DNA from: Streptomyces antibioticus
GTDB lineage: Bacteria > Actinomycetota > Actinomycetes > Streptomycetales > Streptomycetaceae
DNA: 64,000 nucleotides
Reading direction: 5' to 3'
NCBI RefSeq assembly: GCF_002019855.1
Contig: NZ_CM007717.1
Span: 3,683,636 to 3,747,635 of the forward strand
Of the stretch, positions 46,969-53,530 are shown one piece after another. The position numbers and the translations under genes were made by a program. Position 1 is the stretch's first letter. Every line of letters starts with the position of its first letter. Under the pieces are notes generated by a model. The model searched no databases, was not told where the DNA came from, and saw only the letters and a program-made list of their open reading frames with translations.

Positions 46969-48198
46969 ATGCCCCAACCCGACGCCTTACGTGTCGGCTC
47001 GCTCTGCACCGGATACGGCGGGCTGGACATGGCCGCACAGCACGTCTTCGGCGGCTCGCTCGCCTGGGTCGCGGACAACGACCCCGGCGCCTCCCGCATC
47101 ATCGCCCACCGCTACCCCGGCGTGCCCAATCTCGGGGACCTCACGGCCGTCGGCTGGCACACGGTGGAACCCGTCGACATCGTCACGGGCGGCTACCCCT
47201 GCCAGCCGTTCAGCTCCGCCGGCAAACGGAAGGGAACCAAGGATGCCCGGCACATCTGGCCGCATATCGCGCGTGCCCTTGGGGTTCTACGACCCCGAAT
47301 CGCGCTCTTTGAAAACGTCGCAGGGCACCTTTCCCTCGGATTCGACACCGTGCTCAGTGACCTTGCCGCCCTCGGGTTCGATGCGGAATGGCGTTGTGTA
47401 CGCGCGTCCGACATCGGCGCCGCTCACCAGCGCAAACGGCTTTTCATCCTCGCCTGGCCTGCCGACACCGGCAGCGCGGGACTGGCGCGGCGGTGGGCAG
47501 AGGGGACAGCTTCCCACCGCCGTCATCTCCCTGCTGCCGACCCCGTCGACCTCCGAGAACACCGGGCCCGGACACGCCGCACAGGGCGGGATGAACCTGC
47601 GCCATGTGGTCTCCCTGCTGCCGACGCCGTTGGTCGGGGACTCCAAGGGTGCCCGTCAGGCGACGGCGCCGAACCCTCGCAGCAGCTCACCGACGCTGAC
47701 GGACCTGACGTTCAGCGGGGCACTGCTGCCGACCCCGCGGGCGTCGGAGAACGAGAACCGGCAGACCAAACGCAGCCCCTCGCAGGAAGCGGGAACCCAC
47801 GGCAAGAGCCTGGCGGCCGAGGTGGGTTCGCTGCTGCCGACCCCGCGGGCGACCGACGGCAGCAACGGCGGCCCGAACCAGCGGGGGAGCAAGGGGGATC
47901 TGGCCCTGCCGTCGGCGGCGCACCGGATTGGGGCGTCTACGGCCCGGCGGTCGCGCGCTGGGAAGCCGTCTGCGGGCGCCCCGCTCCCCGGCCAACTGAC
48001 GCTCTGGGACGGCTGAACCCACCCTTCGTGGAATGGCTCATGGGCCTGCCGCCCGGCCACGTCACCGACGTCCCCGCTCTGTCCCGCAGCGCACAGCTCA
48101 AGGCACTCGGCAACGGCGTCATGCCCCAACAGGCCGAACACGCCCTGAACCTGCTGCTCACGACCGCACCCGCCTACGACCTCACCACCGCCGCCTAG
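46969..48198 (+). CDS. DNA (cytosine-5)-methyltransferase
   Basis: A 409-residue C5 methyltransferase. Motif I is VGSLCTGYGGLDMAAQHVFG, motif IV is the catalytic GGYPCQPFSSAGKR with C78, motif VI is FENVAGH (E115), motif VIII is AAHQRKRLFILAWP and motif X is LKALGNGVMPQQAEHAL. The middle (~residues 165-320) lacks a normal target-recognition domain and instead has repeated AADxxG units (AADPVDLRE, AADAVGRG, AADPAGVGE, AADPAGDRR). The same DNA is open in a second frame (see 47,243-48,016). ATG 46969 follows GGAACTGGAGA. The window has no obvious cognate restriction gene next to it; it may protect the element from host or recipient restriction. Confidence 0.9.
   Translation: MPQPDALRVGSLCTGYGGLDMAAQHVFGGSLAWVADNDPGASRIIAHRYPGVPNLGDLTAVGWHTVEPVDIVTGGYPCQPFSSAGKRKGTKDARHIWPHIARALGVLRPRIALFENVAGHLSLGFDTVLSDLAALGFDAEWRCVRASDIGAAHQRKRLFILAWPADTGSAGLARRWAEGTASHRRHLPAADPVDLREHRARTRRTGRDEPAPCGLPAADAVGRGLQGCPSGDGAEPSQQLTDADGPDVQRGTAADPAGVGEREPADQTQPLAGSGNPRQEPGGRGGFAAADPAGDRRQQRRPEPAGEQGGSGPAVGGAPDWGVYGPAVARWEAVCGRPAPRPTDALGRLNPPFVEWLMGLPPGHVTDVPALSRSAQLKALGNGVMPQQAEHALNLLLTTAPAYDLTTAA
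47243..48016 (+). CDS. Possible nested overlapping gene with LLPTP repeats inside the methyltransferase gene
   Basis: A second plus-strand frame, 257 codons, lies wholly within the methyltransferase gene. ATG 47243 has AGGGA 7 nt upstream. Its product starts MPGTSGRISRVPLGFYDPES, continues RSLKTSQGTFPSDSTP, SGSMRNGVVYARPTSAPLT, and then has five (L)LPTPxA repeats (GLPTPAARD, SLLPTPSTSEN, SLLPTPLVGDS, ALLPTPRASEN, SLLPTPRATDG), ending GGPNQRGSKGDLALPSAAHR and PLPGQLTLWDG. I recall YDPES-SLKTSQ / MRNG / LLPTP proteins from actinophages, next to or within methyltransferase genes (not verified). The alternative is that this frame is a by-product of repeated CTGCTGCCGACCCC DNA. Confidence 0.45.
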   Translation: MPGTSGRISRVPLGFYDPESRSLKTSQGTFPSDSTPCSVTLPPSGSMRNGVVYARPTSAPLTSANGFSSSPGLPTPAARDWRGGGQRGQLPTAVISLLPTPSTSENTGPGHAAQGGMNLRHVVSLLPTPLVGDSKGARQATAPNPRSSSPTLTDLTFSGALLPTPRASENENRQTKRSPSQEAGTHGKSLAAEVGSLLPTPRATDGSNGGPNQRGSKGDLALPSAAHRIGASTARRSRAGKPSAGAPLPGQLTLWDG

Positions 48199-48204
48199 AA
48201 CACC

Positions 48205-48283
48205 GCCAGGGGCGGCCCCGTCTCGCCAAAGTCCGGGCCGCCCCTGCCCACCAGCACCCTTCGAGGAACTGGAGACAACCAGC
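48205..48283 (+). repeat. Duplicated leader B upstream of the PrimPol gene
   Basis: A near-identical copy of 46,888-46,968 with the same hairpin and ACCCTTCGAGGAACTGGAGA block, ending CAGC before ATG 48284. Differences are a few substitutions and short indels. Confidence 0.88.
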
Positions 48284-49189
48284 ATGACGTATGCCCCCCG
48301 GCCCGCGCTGCTGCGCGCGGCACTGGACGCCGCCGAACACGGCTGGCCCGTCATCCCCCTGCGCCCGCGCAGCAAGGTCCCCGCCCTGCACGGGGAACGC
48401 CGCTGCCCCGGCACCGGCGAGTGCACGGACAGACACCGCACGTTCGAGCAGCGCGCCACCACCGACCCCTCCCGCATCGAACGGTGCTGGGCCACGGGCC
48501 CGTTCAACGTCGGCATCGCCACCGGCCCCGCCGGGCTCTTGGTCGTCGACCTCGACACGCTCAAGCCCACAGACGAAAAGGACGCGCCTGACGGCGCGGC
48601 CAACTTCCGTGCGCTCTGCGAGCGCTCCGGCCACGCCGTCCCCGCCACCCGCCGCATCCGGACCCCCAGCGGCGGAGAGCACCTGTACTTCACCGCCCCC
48701 ATCGGAGTCCGGTTCACCAACACCACGGGCACGCTCACGCCCAAGGTCGACACCCGCGCATGGGGCGGACAGGTCGTCGCCCCCGGCAGCTCGACGCCAC
48801 ACGGCCCGTACACGGTCCTGGAGGACGTGCCCGTCACATACCTGCCTGAATGGCTCCAAAAGGCTCTGACGGCCCCTCACAGGTCCGCCACGGCCCCGAT
48901 CCTGCCAACCCTCGCCCGTGACACCAGCCGGTACGCCGCCGTGGCCCTCGAACGCGAAGTGGCGGCCGTCGCAGCCACCCGAGAGGGCGGACGGCAGGCC
49001 CAACTCCTGCGCGCGGTAAGGGCGGTGGGCCGGTTCGTGGCCTGGGGCGACCTCGACCGCGCCACCGTGGAAGCGGCCTTTACCTGCGGGGGCGAGTCGG
49101 CGGGACTGCCGCCGGCCGAGTGCCGCGCCACCATCCGCAAGGCCCTGGACTACTCAATCCGCACCGCCTGGCCCCGGGAGACGGCATGA
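48284..49189 (+). CDS. Bifunctional DNA primase/polymerase (PrimPol, AEP superfamily)
   Basis: A 301-residue archaeo-eukaryotic primase-type enzyme. The N-terminal PrimPol domain has AALDAAEHGWPVIPLRPRSK, NVGIATGPAGLLVVDLDT (catalytic D89 and D91), RTPSGGEHLYF (His ~133) and VDTRAWGGQVVAPGS (third acidic site and the GG-AP strand). The C-terminal ~100 residues are helical (VALEREVAAVAATREGGRQA ... ECRATIRKALDYSIRTAW), a primase C-terminal domain of the kind that contacts a helicase. It primes element replication with the helicase two genes downstream. The stop overlaps the next ATG (ATGA). Confidence 0.91.
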   Translation: MTYAPRPALLRAALDAAEHGWPVIPLRPRSKVPALHGERRCPGTGECTDRHRTFEQRATTDPSRIERCWATGPFNVGIATGPAGLLVVDLDTLKPTDEKDAPDGAANFRALCERSGHAVPATRRIRTPSGGEHLYFTAPIGVRFTNTTGTLTPKVDTRAWGGQVVAPGSSTPHGPYTVLEDVPVTYLPEWLQKALTAPHRSATAPILPTLARDTSRYAAVALEREVAAVAATREGGRQAQLLRAVRAVGRFVAWGDLDRATVEAAFTCGGESAGLPPAECRATIRKALDYSIRTAWPRETA

Positions 49190-49539
49190 CCACCCCCCGC
49201 CCCGCAGGTAAAGGCATCACACCCACCCCCAACCGCCTGCACCCCGCCGACCGACCCGCAATCCCGGCGGCCGTGGGCGAGCCGACAGGCGCCGCCCGCA
49301 AGGGCGTCGTTTCTGCTCTTCGCCCTGACCCTCAGACCGGAGACGGCCGGTACCCCGTTGCGTGGCTCCACATCGCCGCTCCACGCGGTGCCACCCCGAC
49401 AGCCACGTCGACGTGCGCGTGCGGCCGCAACCGCAGCGCCGTCGGCCGGACCCGTGTGCCGGCCCTGATCGCCGACCACACCGCCCACCGCGACACCTGC
49501 CCGCTCCGCAACTCCGAGGAAGGGAGGGAGGCCGCATGA
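49186..49539 (+). CDS. Small protein in replication operon, possible zinc ribbon
   Basis: A 117-residue protein between PrimPol and helicase, overlapping both by 4 bp (ATGA). The C-terminal half has TCACGRN and HRDTCPL, a Cys/His set that could bind zinc (CxC plus H-x3-C). The N-terminal half is Pro/Ala rich. Function unknown; the coupling implies a role with the primase-helicase pair. Confidence 0.75.
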   Translation: MTTPRPAGKGITPTPNRLHPADRPAIPAAVGEPTGAARKGVVSALRPDPQTGDGRYPVAWLHIAAPRGATPTATSTCACGRNRSAVGRTRVPALIADHTAHRDTCPLRNSEEGREAA

Positions 49540-50990
49540 GCGACCGCCCCGCCCCCGAGATCGAGGAACTCCCCGCGCCGTCCAACCCCCTGGCCGTCGC
49601 CCGCCGCCTGCTGCCGGACTGGCAGAACGAGGACGGACGGTTGGTCTGCCGACGCTGGCGCGCTTCCTGGATGCACTGGACGGGAACGTGCTGGCGGGAG
49701 ATGGACGAAGCGCAGGTGCGCGCGGCCATGTACACCCGTCTCGAACACGCCGTCTACCTCGCACCCGTCAAGGACGGGCAGTTCGAGGAACGCGACTGGG
49801 CACCGACGAAGCAGAAGATCGGCAACCTTCTCGACGCGTTGGGCGCCATCACCCTGCTGCCCACCGAGACCGACGCCCCCGCCTGGATCGAGGGCGGGGA
49901 CGCGGCGGACGGCGGGCCGATGGTGGCGTGTGAGAACGGACTGCTCAGGATCCGTGACCGCGCCCTGCTGCCGCACGGGCCCGGTTTCTTCAACCTGGTC
50001 TCCGTCCCCTTCGCCTACGACCCCGCAGCGAGCGCACCGACATGGGAACGCTTCCTGGCGCAGATCTGGCCCGAGGACCCCGATGCGGTCGCCGCTCTTC
50101 AGGAGTGGTTCGGCTACGTGCTGTCCGGCCGGACCGACCAGCAGAAGATCCTGCTCATCGTCGGCCCGTCCCGCTCCGGCAAGGGCACCATCGCCCGCGT
50201 GCTGAAAGAGCTGGTCGGCAAGGAGAACCTCGCCGGTCCCACACTTGCCGGACTCGGCACGAACTTCGGGCTGTCCACGCTGGTCGGCAAGCCGCTCGCG
50301 GTCATCTCCGACGCCCGGCTGTCCGGCAGCGACAACAACAGCCAGGTCGTCGAACGGCTGCTGACGATCTCCGGTGAGGACACCATCGACATCGACCGCA
50401 AGTACCGCGCGGTGTGGACCGGCAAACTCCCCACCAGGCTGGTGATCCTGTCCAACGAACTGCCGCACTTCGGCGACTCATCCGGCGTGATCGCACGCCG
50501 ATTCGTGCTGCTCAACATGCGGGTGTCATGGCTGGGCAAGGAAGACCCCACTCTGTTCGACCGGCTCACCGCAGAGATGCCCGGCATCCTCAACTGGGCC
50601 CTGGAAGGGCTCGCCCGTCTCCAGCGCACCGGCCGGATCACCGAACCGGCATCGAGCCGTGAGGCGGTCACGACCATGCAGGACACCGCCTCCCCCACGT
50701 CCGCGTTCATCCGTGAACGCTGCACCACGGGCCCGGCGTGCAGCGTGCCCGTGGACGCCCTGTGGACGGTCTGGCGGGAGTGGGCTGAAGACAACAACGT
50801 CCGCCCCGGCACCAAGCAGGTGTTCGGCCGCAACCTGCTCTCCGTCATCCCCCAGCTCAACCGCACACGCCCCCGCGACGCGTACGGCCGACAGGTGGTC
50901 ACCTACAACGGGATCACGCTCAACCAGTCCGAACCACGTTTGCCTGAGTCGCGACTCATCGCGTCTCAAAGCCTCTCTGAGAGCCGCTGA
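49536..50990 (+). CDS. D5/P4-type superfamily 3 DNA helicase of the element
   Basis: A 484-residue phage/plasmid primase-helicase C-terminal family protein. The D5 N-terminal region (about 20-190) shows WMHWTGTCWREMDEAQVRAA and GPMVACENGLLRI. The SF3 ATPase (about 200-340) has Walker A IVGPSRSGKGTI, Walker B PLAVISDARL and motif C TRLVILSNELPHFGDSSGVIARRFV with the Arg finger. The C-terminal winged region ends ITLNQSEPRLPESRL. It unwinds the element's origin with the PrimPol protein. The last codons overlap a 14 bp palindrome. Confidence 0.92.
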   Translation: MSDRPAPEIEELPAPSNPLAVARRLLPDWQNEDGRLVCRRWRASWMHWTGTCWREMDEAQVRAAMYTRLEHAVYLAPVKDGQFEERDWAPTKQKIGNLLDALGAITLLPTETDAPAWIEGGDAADGGPMVACENGLLRIRDRALLPHGPGFFNLVSVPFAYDPAASAPTWERFLAQIWPEDPDAVAALQEWFGYVLSGRTDQQKILLIVGPSRSGKGTIARVLKELVGKENLAGPTLAGLGTNFGLSTLVGKPLAVISDARLSGSDNNSQVVERLLTISGEDTIDIDRKYRAVWTGKLPTRLVILSNELPHFGDSSGVIARRFVLLNMRVSWLGKEDPTLFDRLTAEMPGILNWALEGLARLQRTGRITEPASSREAVTTMQDTASPTSAFIRERCTTGPACSVPVDALWTVWREWAEDNNVRPGTKQVFGRNLLSVIPQLNRTRPRDAYGRQVVTYNGITLNQSEPRLPESRLIASQSLSESR

Positions 50991-51011
50991 GTGCCGATGA
51001 GTCGCGACTCA
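50945..51011. promoter_or_regulatory. Paired 14 bp palindromes flanking the helicase stop / xis leader
   Basis: TGAGTCGCGACTCA occurs exactly at 50,945-50,958 and 50,998-51,011 (53 bp apart, about five helical turns). The first lies in the 3' end of the helicase gene, the second just before xis. They are likely operator or Xis/regulator sites for xis-int. Confidence 0.75.
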
Positions 51012-51044
51012 GAGCAATGTATTTCCCAGCTTGCGGAGGACGCA

Positions 51045-51290
51045 GTGAGCGTGACAGCCCCCGTCCAAGACGACCCCCGCGCCACCCTCCGGGGCGGCCT
51101 CCCGGACCGATACCTCACCCCCGACGACATCGCCGAGATGTTCGAGGTGCCCCTCGAAACCGTCTACCAGTGGCGCCGGAAGCGCACCGGCCCGCCCGGC
51201 TTCCGCATCGGCAAGTACGTCCGCTACGACCCCGCCGACGTGCACGCCTACGTCATCGACCGCAAGCACGCCGACCAGGACGCCGCCTGA
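51045..51290 (+). CDS. xis: Excisionase (Xis), MerR-like helix-turn-helix
   Basis: An 81-residue DNA-binding protein (YLTPDDIAEMFEVPLETVYQ, WRRKRTGPPGFRIGKYVRYD, PADVHAYVIDRK), the typical AlpA/excisionase winged helix. GTG 51045 has GGAGGA just upstream and was preferred; ATG 50997 is in frame but lies inside the palindrome. It is 83 bp upstream of int and would direct excision with it. Confidence 0.9.
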   Translation: MSVTAPVQDDPRATLRGGLPDRYLTPDDIAEMFEVPLETVYQWRRKRTGPPGFRIGKYVRYDPADVHAYVIDRKHADQDAA

Positions 51291-51373
51291 CACACAGCAC
51301 ACCGCGTGACATCACCGGGGAGGGGCACACCGTGCCCCTCCCTTCCTCATGCCCAGAAGGGACCACGCCCTAC

Positions 51374-52621
51374 ATGGCAGGCCACATCCAAGACCGCTGG
51401 TTCAAGACCGAGACCAACGCCGACGGCAAAACCGTCCGCGTCAAGACCGACCGCTACGGCACCGGCATGCGCTACCGGGCTCGGTACATCGGCCCCGACG
51501 GCACCGAGAAGTCCAAGAGCTTCCCCGACCGTCAGAAGCGCCTCGCTGAGCAGTGGCTCGCTCAGATCGAGGCGGACATGACGCGCGGCCAGTACATCGA
51601 CCCGCGCACGGCACGGACCACCTTCCGGCAGTACGCGGAACGCTGGGTCAACTCCCACACGGGCGAGATCAACAGCCGTGAGGCTGCTGAGCGTCGGCTG
51701 CGGCTGCACGCCTACCCGCACATCGGGACTCGCCCGCTCGGCTCGTTCAAGCCGGAGCACATCCGGGCCTGGATCGCAGCCCTCGAAGACACCGTGCCGG
51801 CCGAGTCGCACCGCCGCATCATCGTCGGCACCGTCTCGGCTGCTTTGAGCGCGGCGGTCGACGACGGGCTACTCAGCAAGAACCCGTGTCGGGCCCGCAC
51901 GGTGCAGCTCCCGAAGTCCGGCAAGCCCCGTGTGGTCCCCTGGACGGCCGTGCAGGTCTTCGCCGTACGGGCCGCCCTCGAACCGCGCTTCCGGGCCACG
52001 GTCGACCCCGGAGCGGGATGCGGTCTGCGACAGGGTGAGATCTTCGGTCTGTCGGTCGACGAACTCAACTACGAAAGCGGCTGGTTGACCGTCGGCCACC
52101 AGCTCAAGCGCATTCGCGGGAAGTACGTGTTCGCCCTGCCGAAGGGCGGCAAGGTCCGTGAAGTGCCTCTCCCGAAGGCTGTGGCCGCCGCTCTGTGGGA
52201 CCACTCCAAGGAGTTCGCCCCGGTGGACGTGACGCTTCCCTGGCGTACGCCGGACGGCCCGCTCGTGACGAAGCGGCTTCTGTTCAGCGGGGTCGGGGGC
52301 AACCACGTCCGCGTGAGCAACTTCAACGCTCACCACTGGAAACCCGCTCTGGCGACCGCAGGAGTCATCCCGGAGCCCGAGCGCGGTGAAGGGTACGCGT
52401 CGGCCCCTGAGGACGGCATGCACGCGCTGAGGCACTTCTACGCGTCTGTGCTGCTGGACGCGGGCGAGAACATCCGGGCCCTGAGCCAGTACCTCGGACA
52501 CAGCGATCCGGGGTTCACGCTCCGGACGTACACGCACCTCATGCCGAGCAGCGAGGGACGCACGCGCAAGGCTGTTGACGCGCTCTACACGTCCCCCGTC
52601 GTGGTCAGCCATCTTGAATAA
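51374..52621 (+). CDS. int: Tyrosine recombinase/integrase of the element
   Basis: A 415-residue integrase. An N-terminal AP2-like arm-binding region (MAGHIQDRWFKTETNADGKT, YRARYIGPDGTEKSKSFPDR), a SAM-like core-binding domain (about 75-170: TTFRQYAERWVNSHTGEINS) and a catalytic domain with R219 (CGLRQGEIFGL), a Lys in PKGGKVREVPLP, H350-x-x-R353 (HALRHFYAS), H376 (YLGHSDPG) and Y386 (RTYTHL). The full tetrad indicates activity. It recombines at the pmt 3' end. ATG 51374 follows AGAAGGGA at ~11 nt; an upstream GTG at 51331 is possible. Confidence 0.94.
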   Translation: MAGHIQDRWFKTETNADGKTVRVKTDRYGTGMRYRARYIGPDGTEKSKSFPDRQKRLAEQWLAQIEADMTRGQYIDPRTARTTFRQYAERWVNSHTGEINSREAAERRLRLHAYPHIGTRPLGSFKPEHIRAWIAALEDTVPAESHRRIIVGTVSAALSAAVDDGLLSKNPCRARTVQLPKSGKPRVVPWTAVQVFAVRAALEPRFRATVDPGAGCGLRQGEIFGLSVDELNYESGWLTVGHQLKRIRGKYVFALPKGGKVREVPLPKAVAAALWDHSKEFAPVDVTLPWRTPDGPLVTKRLLFSGVGGNHVRVSNFNAHHWKPALATAGVIPEPERGEGYASAPEDGMHALRHFYASVLLDAGENIRALSQYLGHSDPGFTLRTYTHLMPSSEGRTRKAVDALYTSPVVVSHLE

Positions 52622-52636
52622 GCCCCTGACGATGCC

Positions 52637-53227
52637 ATGGCTAACTCCGAGAATCCTCCTATGGATCAAGGGATTGCCGGAGTCATCGCTGGCATAGCTG
52701 GGCTTGTTGGGGCGGGTATCGGAGGATTTGCCACCGCCTACGGAGCCCGCGTCGGCGCGCAAAAGACGATCGAAGCTGCGCAGGCACAAGTCAGCCACCA
52801 GTCGACAGCGGAGCATGCGCACTGGGTGCGTGAACAGCGCCGACAGGCGTACAGCGATGCCATGGAGACACACGGTACGTTCATCACGTCACTGAACGTG
52901 GCTGTATCGCAGTTGTCCGCTGCTCCGCCGCTGTCCAGCGAGACGGTTACCGAACTGCAAGAGAAGCTTGTGGCTCTTGGGCTCGCCGCCACACGCATCC
53001 ACTTGTGGGGGCCGGAGGAAGCCGTGTCGAAAGCGAACACCCTGGCCAGAGCAGCACACAGGAGGCTCGAAGCACTGAAAGGCTGGTCAGCCGCAACCGA
53101 GAGCGCGACGGCGTACCGCGACACAAGACCGCGTCGCCGCGAGTATGGGGAGGCGACCGACGCAGAGACGACAGCGAGAGCTGACTTCGTGACTGTCGCC
53201 CGTTCGACCCTCGCGGCGGCTCCCTGA
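52637..53227 (+). CDS. Single-pass membrane protein beside attR, unknown cargo
   Basis: A 196-residue protein with one Gly-rich membrane helix at about 10-35 (GIAGVIAGIAGLVGAGIGGF) and a cytoplasmic helical domain of ~150 residues (QKTIEAAQAQVSHQSTAEHA, YSDAMETHGTFITSLNVAVS, EEAVSKANTLARAAHRRLEA). GC is lower than in the surrounding genes. It starts 15 bp after the int stop, so it may be co-expressed with int, and is the last gene before attR. Family not recognised. This N-terminal-helix-plus-cytoplasmic-helices layout is common in uncharacterised phage-defence or immunity proteins, but no function can be claimed. Confidence 0.7.
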   Translation: MANSENPPMDQGIAGVIAGIAGLVGAGIGGFATAYGARVGAQKTIEAAQAQVSHQSTAEHAHWVREQRRQAYSDAMETHGTFITSLNVAVSQLSAAPPLSSETVTELQEKLVALGLAATRIHLWGPEEAVSKANTLARAAHRRLEALKGWSAATESATAYRDTRPRRREYGEATDAETTARADFVTVARSTLAAAP

Positions 53228-53235
53228 CCAAGATC

Positions 53236-53318
53236 ACGGCCCAGAGACGGCCCAGGCCGCCTGATCTGGCCCCGGCCAGAGGTAAACGCCCTGGTCGGGG
53301 CCCTACGGGGCCAGATCA
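53236..53318. repeat. Right arm-type repeat and inverted repeat next to attR
   Basis: ACGGCCCAGAGACGGCCC at 53,236-53,253 is identical to the left-end copy. It is followed by TGATCTGGCCCC (53,262-53,273) and its perfect complement GGGGCCAGATCA (53,307-53,318), 33 bp apart, ending 3 bp before the att core. These are likely integrase/Xis arm sites; the inverted repeat could also terminate int transcription. Confidence 0.72.
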
Positions 53319-53321
53319 CAC

Positions 53322-53412
53322 GAACTTCATCTACTTCTGGCCCCTGTACACGGGCGAGGCCATCCCGATCGACGACTGGCGGTCACGTATGTGGCTGGAC
53401 ACATGGGTCTAA
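53322..53412 (+). other. attR: right copy of the pmt 3' end
   Basis: 63 bp identical to attL (53,322-53,384), followed by a tail that encodes S-RMWLDTWV and TAA. This tail is inferred to be the original chromosomal end of pmt. It is not expressed as a gene here. Confidence 0.92.
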
Positions 53413-53475
53413 CGATTCCGGCAACTGCCGCCCCACGCGCCTCCCTCCCTGTCTATGGTGAGCCTGAGCAGATGC

Positions 53476-53495
53476 TTTCTGAACGCGTTCAGAAA
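53476..53495. promoter_or_regulatory. 20 bp perfect palindromic operator upstream of the first PBP
   Basis: TTTCTGAACGCGTTCAGAAA is a perfect 20 bp palindrome, 35 bp before the ATG at 53531. It is flanked by GC and AT, so the symmetry ends there. The position fits a repressor/activator site overlapping the promoter or leader. Confidence 0.75.
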
Positions 53496-53530
53496 ATGCC
53501 CGCGAGGGTACCGACGGGGAGGGTTCGCAC

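Larger units (their letters stand above)
37382..53384 (+). mobile_element. AICE-type integrative and conjugative element (~16 kb) in the 3' end of pmt
   Basis: Bounded by a 63 bp perfect direct repeat (attL 37,382-37,444, attR 53,322-53,384). It carries all modules of an actinomycete integrative conjugative element: excision/integration (Xis, tyrosine integrase beside attR), replication (PrimPol plus D5-type helicase), transfer (FtsK-like TraB, Spd-type membrane proteins, candidate clt), regulation (GntR with triple operator) and cargo (PD-(D/E)XK-type protein, YdcF-like protein, PycTM-like protein, cytosine methyltransferase, unknown membrane protein). The left ~2 kb and the right end have clearly lower GC than the chromosome. 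The gene order resembles pSAM2-like AICEs, but the replication genes are of PrimPol rather than RepSA type and the target is a protein gene, not a tRNA. Confidence 0.93.

Noticed and set aside
37382..53384. Prophage
   Set aside because: No capsid, portal, tail, terminase or lysis genes; the FtsK-like TraB and Spd proteins indicate a conjugative element.
53322..53412. A second functional pmt gene
   Set aside because: Only the last ~30 codons are present, with no start or upstream coding sequence. It is the attR copy.
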